Assembly: GCF_000002865.3 (NCBI RefSeq)
Contig: NW_001865041.1
Coordinates: 1,907,529-1,971,528, forward strand
Direction: 5' to 3'
Source of the DNA: Monosiga brevicollis MX1
Taxonomy: Eukaryota > Opisthokonta > Choanoflagellata > Craspedida > Salpingoecidae
DNA length: 64,000 bases
A program made the position numbers and the translations under genes. Shown piece by piece: positions 10,223-23,025 of this stretch. The notes under the pieces were generated by a model. That model did no database searches, had not been told where the DNA came from, and saw nothing but the letters and a program-made list of their open reading frames with translations. Within the stretch, counting starts at the first letter, position 1. Every line of letters begins with the position of its first letter.

Positions 10223-12412
10223 ATGGATGTGAACAAGTCACTGGATGAGCTTCAGGCGTCGCTGAAGGCCAAGCGCGCCCCTTCCAAGGCGGGAGAAAAC
10301 GGCGCGAAACGTGCAAAGGGTAACGGCAAGCCCAGCCAGAATAGCAAGCCTGCGGCACCCGAGGGACGTGGGCGTGGCCGCGGCCGCGGTACGCGTGGCC
10401 GTGGCTCTCGTGGTGGTCGCGCTGGCCGCACGGCCGTGGTCGCAGCCCCCCCAACCCTGGCCCCCAAGAGCCTGAAGGTGCGCGTCGTCAACGACTTGGC
10501 CACAGACCCGGGCCTTATGGCCCTCCGCAAAGCCCGTCAGCCAGTACGTTGATGCAGACTCGCAATCTTTGGGGCCCTTTTCAACACAATGACGAAGACA
10601 GGAGGATCGGCTCGGTCCGTCTCCCGACCTCCACCATGCTGAATGATCGCGCAACACACCTGGCACCAGCGCAGCAATGTTGCATCTGAGGATGGGGGGA
10701 GTCGGTGGACTTGAAAGGTGGGCGGGGTAAGATGACACGCATCGAGGTGGTGAGCCAGCGCTTGCGCCAAGCTTGATGCCGCAAATCGAGGCTTCCAGAA
10801 TGATTGCACTGGAATTGAGCAACGGAGCGTGCTTGCCGAAGCCGGCCATGACGGCCGGCTTTGCTACCACCAAGGGCGCCGGGTGGGTGTGGTCCATAAG
10901 CCACCCGCCACTGGGGTGGCACGGACTGACTCACGAGAGAAAAGACAGCCTTTTCGGCTTGTACTCTCTCCATGTGCTGGGACTCGACCTGCCATCACCA
11001 TGCGCATGGCACGGATGGGCTGATGCACCGGCTCCTGCCCTCGGGCGGACACCACCGCTGTGAGCAGCGTCGCCGAAGTGTCAGACAGCAAGGCAGGCCC
11101 GGGTTTAGTTGGAAACTTGACCTTGCTGCCAAGGACCGCCAAGTTTTTGCTTGTTCATTTTTTGCTGTAAGGGCTGGCACGGCGTCGCGTCTGAGACAGC
11201 GACCGCCCGCAAGCCACTGGGACAGGCTTGGCCTGCTCTTGCAATCAAGGTGGCTTGTAGGGCTGGCTCGTAAAGACGTTGGTTGCGAGACCCCGTGTCA
11301 CTGTCCCATGCGGCGGGACTTTGTTCCGTGCTCCCTCGATGCTTGTCGTCTGTGCACAAGCCCCCTGCCCTTGATATACGAGCCGACGCATTCAAGCGAT
11401 GCTGGCTGCTGAAGACGTTGACCGAGCAATCCGGCATAAGATTTCATTCGGGAACTTGGGACACACGGACACCATTGACCACACCCTTTTCTCTACCCGC
11501 ACATGGTCTTGTCTTGCTCAAGGCATGCTGACGCTGATTTGCTCGACGTGACTTTGTCGACATTTGGTGATGTTCCTGCTTTGTAATCTTTAGGGTGTGT
11601 ACATGTTGGGCGGTGGTCATGGTTGACAAACGAGACACGAGCCTCTGCACTGCCAGTACCGCATCCCGCCTCTTTTGCTGTTCATGCTTGCCACTGGCTA
11701 CTGGCTACAAACTGGCTGCCGCATGTACCCAGGAGCATCCACTCATCTGTGCTCGTGCTGTCGTGTTTCCTCATCTGTGATTTTTATTTCTTGTGTTCGT
11801 GCTTTTGTTGGGGCATGTGCACGTTGCCTTCTCGCGGCACGGATGTCGATGTCTGCCCATGCGTACAGACCTCCGTTCCCTGCTCTCCTCTCGCCAGCAA
11901 CGTGGCCCGGCGCCCACAGCTGCCGCTGCAGTTGCCCTGGTTCCGGCCCGGGCCGCCGCCCCTGCTCCGGCGCCAGTGCAAAAGGCTAAGGATATTAAGC
12001 GTGGTTTCAAGGTCATGATTTACAACCTGCCCGAAGTGACCGAGGAAGAGATTCGGGTTTGTTGCGCTTCATGCATATACCACAAACTCCCGGCTTGTCC
12101 TGTGCTCCATGTAGCCTGATGCTTCCGTTTGCGCCTTTTAGGAGCTGTGCGCTGAGTTTGTTGATGCCAAAGGCGTGCGTACGGTCAAGATTGAGGATGA
12201 GGGTGTGGCGTCGGTCATTTTCCAAAAGAAGGCCGCCGCCCAGTTGGCCGTTGAAAAATACGATGGTGTCAAGCTTGATCGTAAGTCATGTTTCAGGACC
12301 CTTTAAAATTTTCGTCATTTTATCTTTCCCTCGCTTGGGAGGTATGTGTGGTGCTGACGTGCTGGTTTTTGTTTCAGAGCGCCGCATGATTTGGGAGCTC
12401 AAGGACGAGTAA
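10223..12412 (+). CDS. ALYREF/POLDIP3-type mRNA export adaptor (UBM + RGG + RRM)
   Basis: The N-terminus MDVNKSLDELQASLKAKR resembles the UAP56-binding motif of TREX adaptors. It is followed by a Lys-rich stretch and a GRGRGRGTRGRGSRGGRAGR box. After a very long intron (about 10.54-11.87 kb) come an Ala/Pro linker and an RRM. The RRM begins RGFKVMIYNLPEVTEEEIR, continues ELCAEFVDAKGVRTVKIEDE and GVASVIFQKKAAAQLAVEKY, and ends RRMIWELKDE and a stop. The two later introns are about 85-95 nt (after EEIR and after VKLD). The GVA-V-F-KK pattern is closest to POLDIP3/SKAR and the overall order fits ALYREF; I do not decide between them. The expected role is to bridge spliced mRNA to the UAP56/NXF1 export machinery in the nucleus. 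The exact donor of the long intron is unresolved: the good GTACGT near 10541 is in phase 0, while the best acceptor (about 11868) wants another phase, so a missed small exon is possible. Confidence 0.72.
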
Positions 12413-12987
12413 TTTGCCATTTCAAAAACACCTGTCCGGCACGCAAGAAGAATCAAAATTCTATGTGCTCTGCTTGCCCGGCCGCGCCTGATGTTTTTAC
12501 AGACTGTGTGTGTGATGAAAATTTGTGTTTGGTTCTTGCTTGCCTCGCCCTTTGGCTTTGTGTACAACAAAATTTACGCCAACTTATTTTTATCATCTTT
12601 TTCTAGTGCCAATTTTGCACCCGTTTCTGTTCATCAAATAACATTATGGGCGAGAAATTATCCAAGCTGAAGATGAGATGCAAAAAAATGCGAATTGCGA
12701 TGAATCGATTGAAAAAGGGCAAGAAGCAAAGTGGAGCCGAGGCAAAAGCTCACAATGCTAAATAACCCGCTCCTGGAAATGGACCGAGGCCCCGCATCAC
12801 GACAGTCATACCGTGCGCTGCGGAGCAAACCAGAGCCAGGACATGAAAAAAAATCAATAATCGAAACAAGCATCAAAAAAAAAAAAAAAATGGGTGGTGG
12901 GCTGTTGTTGGGGTGGTCTCGAGGCCGCACACGTCAGCGACGGGGGCACTTCGAGGCGCAGATTCCTAATGCCTCAGGAGTGGGCGT
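12413..12987. other. Convergent 3' region, no gene seen
   Basis: About 570 bp between the stop codons of the export adaptor and the poly(A)-binding protein. It is T- and A-rich with an A-run at about 12876-12890. Presumably 3' UTRs and poly(A) signals. Confidence 0.45.
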
Positions 12988-13402
12988 TTAAGCCTTGTTG
13001 GACTCGTGCTTGACAAGGAGGTCATAGGCCTCACGAGCGCGCTGCTTGAGCTGATCCTGATCCTGGAGCAGGTTGAGGACCTCGGCGGTCTCCATACCCA
13101 GCAGCATACCGGTAATCTTGCCGGCACGCTCGTGGTACTCCTGCTGGATGAGAGGGAAGAGCTTCTCACCCAACAGGTTCTTCTGTTCGGCATCAGTCAT
13201 GTGCGCCAGGTTGGCAAACTCGTCCTGGTTGTTGTTGGGAGCCGGAGCAGCGACGCGGGCGGCGGAGGGAGCAGACTGCATGGGCATGGGCTGGCCCTGC
13301 GACGGCATGGGACCCTGACCACGGCCGCGGCCGTTGCCCTTGTTGGGGTTGCCACGTCCACGTCCGCGCATGTTGCCGTTCATGCCGGGGGCATGCTGTT
13401 GC

Positions 13403-13435
<33 letters not shown>

Positions 13436-14802
13436 ATCATGAACTGGTTCATCATGTGCATGTTGGGCATGACCATGGGAGGGAAGCGGTTGCCCATGCG
13501 CATCATGTTGGCCTGGGGCGGGGGCATCATGAAGGGAAGGTAGCCCATGGGCATTTGGCCGGGCATGGTGCGGCGCGAGGCCAGCTGCTTCTGGCGATCA
13601 ACCTTACGCAGAGCAAGGGCCACGTACAGGGGCTTGCCATCGATCATGCTGCCATGCATCTCCTGGATGGCGGCAGCGGCCTCATCAGCCGAGTCAAAGT
13701 TGACAAAGCCAAAACCACGCGAGTCGCCGTTGTTGTCAGTCATGATCTTGAGGCTGGTGATGGTACCAAACTTGCTGAACTTGTCGCGCAGAGCATCCTC
13801 GGTCACATCCTCGGGCAGGTGCTTGATGTAGAGGTTCGAGTTCTTGTTCTTCTCATCGCGCTCCTGGCGGATCTTGTCGTGGATGCGCTTGAGTTCGCGT
13901 TCACGCTCGTGCTTCTTCATGGCACGGCCAACGAAGAGCTTGCGGTCGGTCTCAATCTCCTTCTCGTTCATGGCCTCAACGGCAGCGTTGGCAGCCTCCG
14001 AGTTCTCAAAGTTGACAAAGCCAAAGCCACGCGACTTGTCGTTCTCGTCCTTGGCCAAGAAGGTCGAGGTGATGGTGCCAAACTTCTCAAAGAGCTTCTT
14101 GAGGTCGTCGTTGGTGGCGTACGAGTCGGGCAGGTTCTTGACATAGATGTTGGTGTAGGTGCGGCCACCCTGCTGTTCGCGCTCCTTGCGGGAGAGGAAC
14201 TTGGTCACGGTCACAACCTGCTTGAGCAGCATCTTGCCGTTGACGGTGTCAATGGCCTTTTGAGCGTCCTCCTCCTTCTCGAAGTGGACAAAGCCATAGC
14301 CACGGGACTCGCCCTTCTCGTCGGCGGCGACCTTGCACGAGAGGATGGTGCCAAAGGCAGAGAAGGTGTCATAGAGGGCCTTGTTATCAATCTCCTTGTT
14401 CAGATTCTTGATGAAGATGTTGCCGGCACCAGAGCGACGGGCAGCGGGGTTGCGCTGAGCCCACATGATGCGGCAGGGCTTGTCATGAATCTTCTCAAAG
14501 TTGAGCTCCTCCAAAGCATGCTTGGCATCGGCGTGCTGCTGGTAGTTGACGTAGGCGTAGCCGAGCGACTGGCGCGAGACGGCGTCACGGCACACGCGGA
14601 TCGAGATGACGCTGCCCATCTGCGAGAAGAACTCGTAGAGGGTAGCCTCGGTGACCTCGGGGTGCAGATCGCCAACGTACAGCGAGGCGTTTTGCTGGTG
14701 CTCGGCCATCATGGGCATGGCAGGAACAGCAGCGGGCATGGCGCTGCCGTACGAGGCGGGGGCGACATTGGCCGCGGGGGTGGGGGCAACCTGAGCAGAC
14801 AT
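12988..14802 (-). CDS. PABPC1: Cytoplasmic poly(A)-binding protein
   Basis: Intronless 604-residue protein from ATG 14802; the frame stays open further upstream, but family similarity starts just after this Met. There are four consecutive RRMs. The first starts at ASLYVGDLHPEVTEATLYEF and the second at GNIFIKNLNKEIDNKALYDT. The third starts at TNIYVKNLPDSYATNDDLKK and the fourth at SNLYIKHLPEDVTEDALRDK. They are followed by a Met/Pro/Gln-rich linker with a polyQ run and an RG-rich patch. The C-terminal MLLE/PABC domain carries the KITGMLLGME signature that binds PAM2 peptides. Length and order match PABPC/Pab1. It binds poly(A) tails and contacts eIF4G in translation and mRNA turnover. High codon bias toward G/C-ending codons fits strong expression. 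Confidence 0.95.
13395..13435 (+). repeat. CTG/CAG triplet run encoding polyglutamine in PABP
   Basis: Tandem CTG (CAG on the coding strand) with a few CAA-type interruptions. It encodes about 14 consecutive Gln in the linker between RRM4 and the MLLE domain. Confidence 0.9.
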
Positions 14803-16911
14803 TTTCGGTTTTGAACTATTCAAGGCAACAAAGGAAAAGAACCGAGTGGCAAGCAGCGACAGCGGCAGCGTGAGGTTGACGTCCCAGGATGCTTGCAAAA
14901 AGGATGCACAGGGATTTGATTGGGTGGCCAAGGAAGTTGGGGGTCATTGCGATGCGTGTTGCGTTGCCGTGTTGTGTCGCGAGCAAACACAAGCCAAGAG
15001 AAGCGCAGGCCATGTCAAAGGCAGAAGAAGAGAGAGAGGTTGATGGATAAATGTGTGCGCGCGCTCATGTGCTGCGCGGGTGAGGGAGATGATGGAAAGA
15101 CTTGTGACGAGATCGGCACGGGCTGCCAAACGGAGAGGAGAAAAAAAAAACAGAACGAGAGGTCATCAACGCCACAGCTGCATTCTTATCCGCGGACTGC
15201 GTGCCGGTCGCGATGAAAGAAAGGGACGGCGGGTGTCGGGGTCACAACACACATCAACAGGAAGAGAGCGTTGCACAACCAACACGAGCTCGGCCATGCC
15301 TAAAAAAGCGTGCTTCTGGTGCAGAAGGGAATGCCGAGGCTGTCGAATTTTGTCTCGGGTGTGTCTCTGTATGTGTTATCGTGTGAGCGCATGTGGGTCG
15401 ATACAAACGGCAGCGTACCTTTTTTGTTTCCCAGTCAAGGGTTGTTTCAAAGTTTTGCCGTTTTTGTTTGGTTTAGCCTTTTTTAGTTTCGGCGGGGGAA
15501 CCCGGCGAGCGCGAACCGCAACGAGAGTTACGATCCGAAGAATCTGACCCAACAGCCCGAAAAGGAAAAAGGCCGAAACCCTCCAACCAGCACCGCCACA
15601 CCTTACTCTCCCCTTACTTAACCCTTATTCTCTCCCCTTACTCCTCTCTCTCCCCTCATCCTTTCCCTTGTGGCTTTGAGAACGTGCCAGTTGGTACAAA
15701 GGGGCCTTCTTGCTTGTGGCTACCACGCGGTGGGATGGACCCTTTTGGACTCAAACACTAACCCTTATGGCTGGTTGAGTTTGACGGCTTTTGTTTCGGG
15801 TCGTCACGTGTCAAATACAAAAGGCTTGGCTTAACGCTTTCCCCTTCTACGCCACGTGTGGTGCTGGTGCTGGAACAGAGTTGCGTGTGCATCATGTCGC
15901 TGGGCAAGCTTGATGGCTGTTGGGAAATGATGGTACACGGGGTTGGACCGTGTGGCTTCTCTGGGTCTTGCCCAGCGTGTGCGATCCAAAGGCAAGAGGC
16001 TGGAGTGTGTCGTATATCACGCTTGAACATCTTGATCACTCTGTGATTTTGTGTATTGACGTAAGAGCTCTTTTCACCGTCAAGCTATTCATTTTTATTG
16101 ATTGGCCAGCAAAATGTAAGACTGTGTTCGGATCCATTTTATCTGCATGCATGCAAGTTGTTCAGCGACGCTCAGCGCTATGGGTCACGCCCCTCAAACA
16201 CTAAGGTGAGACCGCGCGGTAAAGCCCCATCACACTGGCGCCACGCGCCCCTTTGTTCAGCGCCAAAATAAAGTCGATCGCTCACACAACAAAACGTCCA
16301 CCTTGAAAAAAAAAAATAAGACACTCACACACAAAAGAGAGCAAGAGCCGACTGATCTCAAGACAAAAAGTCGATGCAGCCAGCAGCAGAGGGACTCAAC
16401 CTTATTTGACCGTTGCCGGTGCTGGCTGCGCTGGAAGTCATTCAGCCGGCCGTTGACCTATGCCTGACCCAGCGCTGTCACAGCGCATCAGCCCGTGCGT
16501 GCTGCAGCCGAGGTAAATGCGTGTAAGCAACAGCAGATAGCAATCAACGTGCATGCACCCCCTGCTGCTGCTGCTGCTGCTGCTGCCACAGCCGCCGCCG
16601 CCGCCGCACCTGCGAGTTTTGCTTCGAAACTTGCGCGATTAGGACCTGCCCCACCTCAAAGTCTCGCATCTGGGCTGCCCCCAATCATCAGAACGCTACT
16701 TTGATTCAACGAGAAGACCATTGTCGAGGTCAGCGTGCCCGTGTCGCCCCAGGCGCCCATGTGTCTCAAAAACGCTTCAACCTTCTCCTTGTTGGCCGCC
16801 ATCTCATCAGCTGTCTTCCCTGTAATGTCTGCCCGTGCTTCGCAGGCATTGCTTGTCAACACGCCTCCCTCTGCAAACGGCAAAAAGTCCGCGTTCCCGA
16901 TCATCGGGGCC
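14803..16911. other. Long divergent upstream region between PABP and the receptor locus
   Basis: About 2.1 kb. A C/T-rich low-complexity block lies at about 15590-15670. A short CTG-plus-CCG triplet run at 16562-16606 would encode polyalanine in one frame. I find no convincing exon. The receptor frame is open from 16735, but residues before ATG 16912 are not needed for a signal peptide. The nearby minus-strand frame (16656-17108) overlaps the receptor start and is not supported independently. Confidence 0.45.
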
Positions 16912-19900
16912 ATGGCCGCCTCATGCGCATCGCTCCGACAATTCTCCCTCGTTCGGAAAGTTTGCGCCCACGGCCCCAAACCCCGATGGCTCGTGTGCTT
17001 TGAAACCCTCCTGCTGCTCGCCCTGCTGTGCGGGGCCAGTGCGGCCTTTTCTCCGTGCCCCGGTTCGACCTTTCGCCGACCCGGTACCAGTGACTGCCAG
17101 CGCCTCACATTATGTAAACAGTCTTCGGAATATCAAGCCCAAAGCCCAACTTCAACCTCGGACCGACGCTGTGCGCCCGTCCGAAATCTGTGCTCCCTCC
17201 CAGAGGTCGAGGTTGCACCTCCCACTGCAACCACTGATAGGCAATGCGCCGTCATTTTTGACCTGCCACTGCCCTCTCGCTCATCCAGCCAAAACCTGCC
17301 CTCTGACCTGGAGCCCTCGGTTGAGCCACACCACCCCAAGGCGCGCGCCCCGTGGCGTCAAACAAATCCCATGCTCGATCCTGTCGCGGATGTCGCTCAG
17401 GACGATCATGCACGCCACCCGTTGCGCCGCAAACGCGATTTGACAAACATGGCCGACGTTGAAGCCGCGGCTGCAGCCACCGCCACCGCCACAGCCTCCC
17501 CAACACCCACCCTGGTGCCATGCCCCGATGGGTATTTCCTCCACCCAAGCGGCGTCTGCCACCCTTGCACCTCTTGTCAGGACCATCAATATCGTCTGGC
17601 CCCATGCAATTTGTCAACAGATACCATCTGTCAAAACCTGACCGACTGCTCTCTCAGCCAGTACCAAGCTTCGCAAGGAACTGACACATCAGATCGCATC
17701 TGCTTGCCCCTCCGCCAGCAGTGTATCCCACTAACGTTTGGCCACAACTTTTTCTCTTTCCATGTTCTTGACCGCAGTGGCAGCCAGCGCGTCGACCCCT
17801 TCCTGCCCAATCTCACCGCAGCCACATTTGGTGACACTCTGGAAGCCAATCTTGCCGTGGCCATCTACCTCGGGTCCTGGCTTCAAACCAGTGCCCTGCC
17901 GGACGTTTATGGCACCTTCTTCCGCCTCTACACAAGCCATCCAAACCCTGAAGCTTGGTGTCTGCGTGGCCGCCCCATGAACCTTTCACAGACGATACCG
18001 GTCGTCAATGGCTTCAATCGACTTGGCTACCCAAACAACATTGCGGTCGAGCTAACGCTTGGTCTAGCCGCACTGCCACAAATCAACGGCATGACCATCT
18101 ATCGCCTGCCCGTGGGTACTGGTATGTTCCTTGCCCCCCGTGGAAACGGAAATTGTGGTCGCAGGGATCAACAGCTAACCGACTCCTCCGTCATGTCCCA
18201 CAGGTAACCCAGCCATCCAATTGGGGGGCACCTGGTTCACCACAGACCTGACAACGATTCAGCCTGGCGCAGCCTACATTCTCACCATTCCTGAAGACGG
18301 CCTGGTGCAGGAACCATTTCAATTCACATGGGGCCGACCCAATCGCCGCAGAACCTTGAAGCCGCAGCCAGACCGACGGACGCTGCCTCGCCCGTCCATG
18401 CCGGATTCAATGCCACATATGATTCCCTTTAGCAAAGATGCCCATGACACAACGTGCAGATACATTTTAGCCGCCCCCGAAACGAACGTGCAAGTCTCAG
18501 TGTGGGATCGCAGTACTCTCCTGAGCCGCGTCAATAGTGTTTTGGGCCCCAACGGCGAGATCTTGCGCCTAGACTTGCCACTGCATCCGACATTTAGCCT
18601 GCAGCTTGTGACATCAGAAGCTAGCGGGTTCCTTGACTTGGAGGAGTTACCAGAGTGCTCAAAACCAGGAAGCACATTTGGCCACTTATTTGCCCCACTT
18701 CCCCTCCCAAGCTGGCGAAGGTCGATTTCCCACGCACGTTCGCGGCGTGCCAATGAACCGGACTGGCAGGTAGATGGTAATCAGTTTCAAAACAGCATGC
18801 AGCTCATGGCAAACGCCAGCATTAATGGTCAGCCCCTACGCAACCCAAGCGCTCGACTCGCCAGCTTTACCGATGGCCGGCTCTCGGGCACTGTATCAAG
18901 TATGCTCAACTTTGGAGACCAATACTTTTTCCTGATGGCCGTGGGTGGCAACAATGCTGGTGAGGTGGTAACGCTGAAGATCTATGATCCGGACCTAGAT
19001 CTAGTGCTAGATGCGAATGAAAGTTTTGACTTCCAGCCAAACGGACGACAGGGTGATGTCGTGTCCAACAGTCTATTTGAGCTAACCGCACAGGCCACGG
19101 CATCTTGCAACTACAGTCTCCAATACCTGGATGAGCAAGGAGAATGCCAACAGATAACAACCTGCACAGAAGATGAATATGTGTTGAATGAGGCTACAAG
19201 CACAAGCGACCGGACATGCGTCAATTTGACAGAGTGTGAGGGCGACGAGGTGGAGTTTGTTGCAGCCACGGCAACAAGCGACCGCACATGTCGGTTGTCG
19301 TGTACTCTGGGCGTCACTTATGCATGGAATGCGAGCCACTGTGAAATCTGCAGTACCTGCGACAGCGGCGAGTTTGAGGCCGCAGTCTGCACCAACACGA
19401 GCGACACGGTGTGTCAGCCCTGCGCGACCTGCGACAGCGGCGAGTTTGAGGCCGCAGTCTGTACCAACACGAGCGACACGGTGTGCCAGCCCTGCGCGAC
19501 CTGCGACAGCGGCGAGTTTGAGGCCGCAGTCTGTACCAACACGAGCGACACGGTGTGTCAGCCCTGCGCGACCTGCGACAGCGGCGAGTTTGAGGCCGCA
19601 GTCTGTACCAACACGAGCGACACGGTGTGTCAGCCCTGCGCGACCTGCGACAGCGGCGAGTTTGAGGCCGCAGTCTGTACCAACACGAGCGACACGGTGT
19701 GTCAGCCCTGCGCGACCTGCGACAGCGGCGAGTTTGAGGCCGCAGTCTGTACCAACACGAGCGACACGGTGTGTCAGCCCTGCGCGACCTGCGACAGCGG
19801 CGAGTTTGAGGCCGCAGTCTGTACCAACACGAGCGACACGGTGTGTCAGCCCTGCGCGACCTGCGACAGCGGCGAGTTTGAGGCTCACGGCTGCTCAGCC

Positions 19901-22900
19901 CTCAACGACACGGTGTGCCAGGCATGCTCCATTTGCGCGGCACACGAGTTTGAAGTGGGCCCCTGCTCCGGCGACACTGATCACCAATGCCAGAACCTGA
20001 CCATATGTGTGGGTGATCAAATCGAATCAAGTGCACCAACGGCTACCTCAGATCGACTTTGCGAGCTTGCGTGCGAGGATGGTTTAACCTTTGACGATGG
20101 CGATCCTGTTGCTTGCGAGGTGTGCAGCACATGTGGCAATGGCTCTTTTACCGTCTCAAACTGCACGGTCGTGTCCGATACTAGCTGCACAGCCTGCAGC
20201 ACATGTTCGACTCATCAGTATCTGGAAAAGGCATGCACGCCCTGGTCTGACTCGGTGTGTCACAACCTGACGATCTGCAACAGTACGAGAGAATACGAGT
20301 CCGAAGGCCCTTCAGCAACGTCAGACCGCACGTGTGCAGATTTGGATGTATGTGACTTTCAAATTGAGTTTGTGGCCGCCAACGCGACGGCCACGAGCAA
20401 CCGGGTGTGCCAGCTGCTAACCGAGTGCCAAGGTGACCAGTATGAAGTGGAAGCACCAACCATGTACTCAGATCGAGTCTGTGGTGGCATTCCAACCTTC
20501 AACTCCAGTGTATATATTTATGGACAGCTTGCCTCTGGTTCCGGCCTGGGTGGTGTAGTTATTGAGGGCCCAACCCAGGTGGCACGGGGCGAGTATGACT
20601 TTAGCGTTGTCGCGGGTGCCAGTGGTACCTTTGTCGCATCAGCCGTGGTGGCACAGGGTGTCTCATCCTTCACCAGCGCTCGCCGTGCAGCCACATCGCT
20701 GCGCGGATATGCCAGCCCATCTGATGTAGTTTATGGTGACAACGGCCGCATAACCGTGTATGTGCAGGCTTTTGACGACGTTGGCTCGACCCAGGTTTTG
20801 CCAGGCACACTCGTGTCAGTGCGGCTAAACCCACACGGAACCCTTGTCACAGATGCTAGCCAACCTGTTACTGGCTCGTGTACTGTCGATGCAATGGATG
20901 GCATCTGCAGCGTGACCCTCAGCTTGCGTGAAACTTGGCTCATGGGAACGGCCAGCGACGAGGACCACATCACTGTTGAGGCTGGTTTGGCCAGCCCGGA
21001 TGAGGTCCAACTAGGCAATATTAGCGTCATCCGACAGCTTGCGACGGCGATCTCCGACAACATTTGGATTGATCTGCCGCAGACTAGCATGTATGCCGGT
21101 GCCTCTGCCGTAGCCCGTATCTACAGCAACACAACGTACGCTATTGGGGGATTCACCATTCAGGTCACGTGCGAAGGCTCTGACATCTTGATTGAGGATG
21201 CCAGTGCTGACAGCAACATTTGGAGCGGTGCACGTGCACTCCTCCCCAACGGCACCAGCGTTCGCCTTGTTTACACGCTCAAGAGTGGACAAAGCGCCCC
21301 AGTAGATGCCAGCGGGGCTGCCTTACTAGCTGAGATTCAGTTTGCTGCTGCCAGTACCTTGAACGGTGTTGAGGTGTTCAGTTTGATCAGACTCGAAACG
21401 CGCGGGTTGTTGGATACCGCGGATGCCACTCGCGTGCCTGCTGGCGAGATGACCTTTCCTGTGCCCGGCATTGTCGTGTCGCGCGATGGTGCGAGTCAGA
21501 GTGAAGGTCGTGTATATGCGCGCTCCGATCAGCCCATAGGCCTGCTTGGTTACCTTTCTCAGGTCGAGTTGGTCAATACGGCCGTTCTGACTGAACAGGC
21601 TTTTTCTGCAGCGTCCTTTCGGGCGTGGAGTGTCATGCATTCGGGCCAACGCGTGCCGCACACTTTGACGTCGCTGGCATGTCGCGTCGAAGGTGCAAGT
21701 GATGTCGCTACCATTGAGGCCGGTTGTGTCGGACTCTCACTATCAGCCAGCCATACTCAGGGCAGTGGCGTTGTGTCATTTGTGGCGGAAGACACTGAAC
21801 GCAGCTTGGTCTTGTCACTTCCATTTCGCGTCATGTACCCAGAACTCCCGTTGACCGTTTCTGTTGACCGTTCTCAATTACATCGCGTCGAGGACTGGAT
21901 TGGCCCTGTCAGCCTCGCTGTGTCCTGTTCGGGAGCTGGCTGGCAGTCTGCTGCTGTGCGAGTATTGGCACGCTTCTCGGGCGCGGGCGCATCGTATGAA
22001 TTTTGAAGGGGATGTGACGAGCTTATTGTCCATTTCACAGATCCAAGCCACCTCCTCGGCTATCTTGTCCGTGGAAGCTGGGCCCACTGATTTGAGCGGA
22101 GATGTGCGTGTTCGCGGCATCGAAGTGGGGAGCAGCGAATTGCGTGTCGTACGCGGGTCCACCGAGCTTGGTCGCACTGGCACTATTAGCGTTCTGAGCA
22201 CGAGTGTGCGGGCAGTAGCTATGGACGTACGGGCAATCAGCCAAGTGCGCGCAAACTTCATGGGCACGGTTGGCTCCATGCCCTCGGTCGAGCGGGTTCG
22301 AGTGCAAGTCGTCGAAGCTGCGCTCAAAGCTGAGGGCTCATCCGTGCGCATGGTGGCTTCTGCGGTTTACGCCGACGGCACGCGCGAACCACTGACGGCT
22401 GCATTGGGCCTCATGTTCAACAGCTCAGACTCACAGCAAATTACCATGAGCACAGACGAAGCGTCCGTTGCTGTGGGTGCTGCATCGGGTGTTGGTCCGT
22501 ATGTGCACGCCGCGTGGTCTTCGGTGTTGGCCAATGGTAGTGTCTGCGAGAATGCTCGTGTGGCATCAGGCTTTGGAAACCTGACCATTGATTTACCACC
22601 TCCTTCGAGCGTCTCCATCAGTGGCGTGGTCTCTCGTTATGTCCGCACAGATGATGTGGCGCGTTTTGCTGGTGTCAGCACAGGTTCCGAGTTGATCGTA
22701 CGCCTTCAATTTTTGGATGGTAGTCAACGCACCATGACATCAGACACGCGTACGGTTTTTGACACCAGCAACAACAATGGAGTCTTCACGGTTGAGTATG
22801 CTGGCTCAACTGGGGCGCGCATCGTGCCTCTACAAACTGGCACTGGGATGCTCACCGTTAGGTTTAGCAATCCAGCCTACGCAAATGTATCAGCAAGCGC

Positions 22901-22974
22901 TACGATTCGGGTGGTCGAGTACAGCGCTTTGAGCATCTCCTCTACCCCAGAACCGGATACACCGTTCAGCAGTA
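16912..22974 (+). CDS. TNFR-repeat / TMEM132-like cell-surface receptor, part A (3' end lost in assembly gap)
   Basis: Exons 16912-18121, 18204-21961 and 22041 to the gap; the two introns (82 and 79 nt) have GT-AG ends and keep the frame, giving about 1967 residues. The order begins with a long n-region and a hydrophobic signal core (CFETLLLLALLCGASAA). Cysteine-rich TNFR/Eph-receptor-like modules follow (17050-17240, 17515-17735), then a unique extracellular region of about 1.4 kb. A long cysteine-rich array (about 19140-20490) includes seven exact-type 24-aa repeats. Next comes a cohesin-like beta fold (about 21045-21360, starting ISDNIWIDLPQ). The last part resembles the Ig/BIG-like modules of TMEM132 proteins (about 21460-22920). 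A membrane segment is not seen before the gap. It is either the N-terminal half of one huge receptor continuing at 23026 or a paralogue whose 3' end is missing. Confidence 0.7.
19355..19930 (+). repeat. 72-bp tandem array (TNFR-like cysteine repeats), array 1
   Basis: Seven almost identical 72-bp units from 19355 to 19858, then a diverged unit. Each encodes 24 residues beginning TCDSGEFEAAVC and ending DTVCQPCA, with four cysteines. The only variation is at silent or near-silent sites (for example CTGC/CTGT and TGTCAG/TGCCAG). Such homogeneity implies recent expansion or concerted evolution. Confidence 0.95.
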
Positions 22975-23024
22975 NNNNNNNNNNNNNNNNNNNNNNNNNN
23001 NNNNNNNNNNNNNNNNNNNNNNNN
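22975..23024. other. Assembly gap of 50 N
   Basis: Fifty N bases of unknown true length. The reading frame before the gap and the frame after it are not in register across the 50 N. Sequence after the gap begins exactly at the start of a 72-bp repeat unit, which suggests a repeat-induced break. Confidence 0.99.
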
Positions 23025-23025
23025 T

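Noticed and set aside
10541-11868. Nested protein gene in the long intron
   Set aside because: Open frames there are short, in arbitrary frames and without motifs.
13006-14814. 602-residue open frame on the + strand opposite PABP
   Set aside because: It is a shadow of the G/C-biased poly(A)-binding protein codons on the opposite strand; its composition is Val/Leu/Gly/His-rich and without motifs, whereas the minus strand gives four clear RRMs.
16260-16268. Second E2F-like string (TTTTGGCGC on the minus strand)
   Set aside because: It lies 650 bp from the receptor start and 1.4 kb from PABP, neither an expected E2F target; a chance match is likely.
16656-17108. Minus-strand frame overlapping the receptor start
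   Set aside because: Composition is fairly protein-like, but it is antisense to the receptor signal peptide and first cysteine module and has no recognisable continuation.
21961-22041. Frameshift or pseudogene break in the receptor
   Set aside because: A 79-nt GT-AG intron (21962-22040) in phase 0 explains the frame change fully and matches the size of the first intron.
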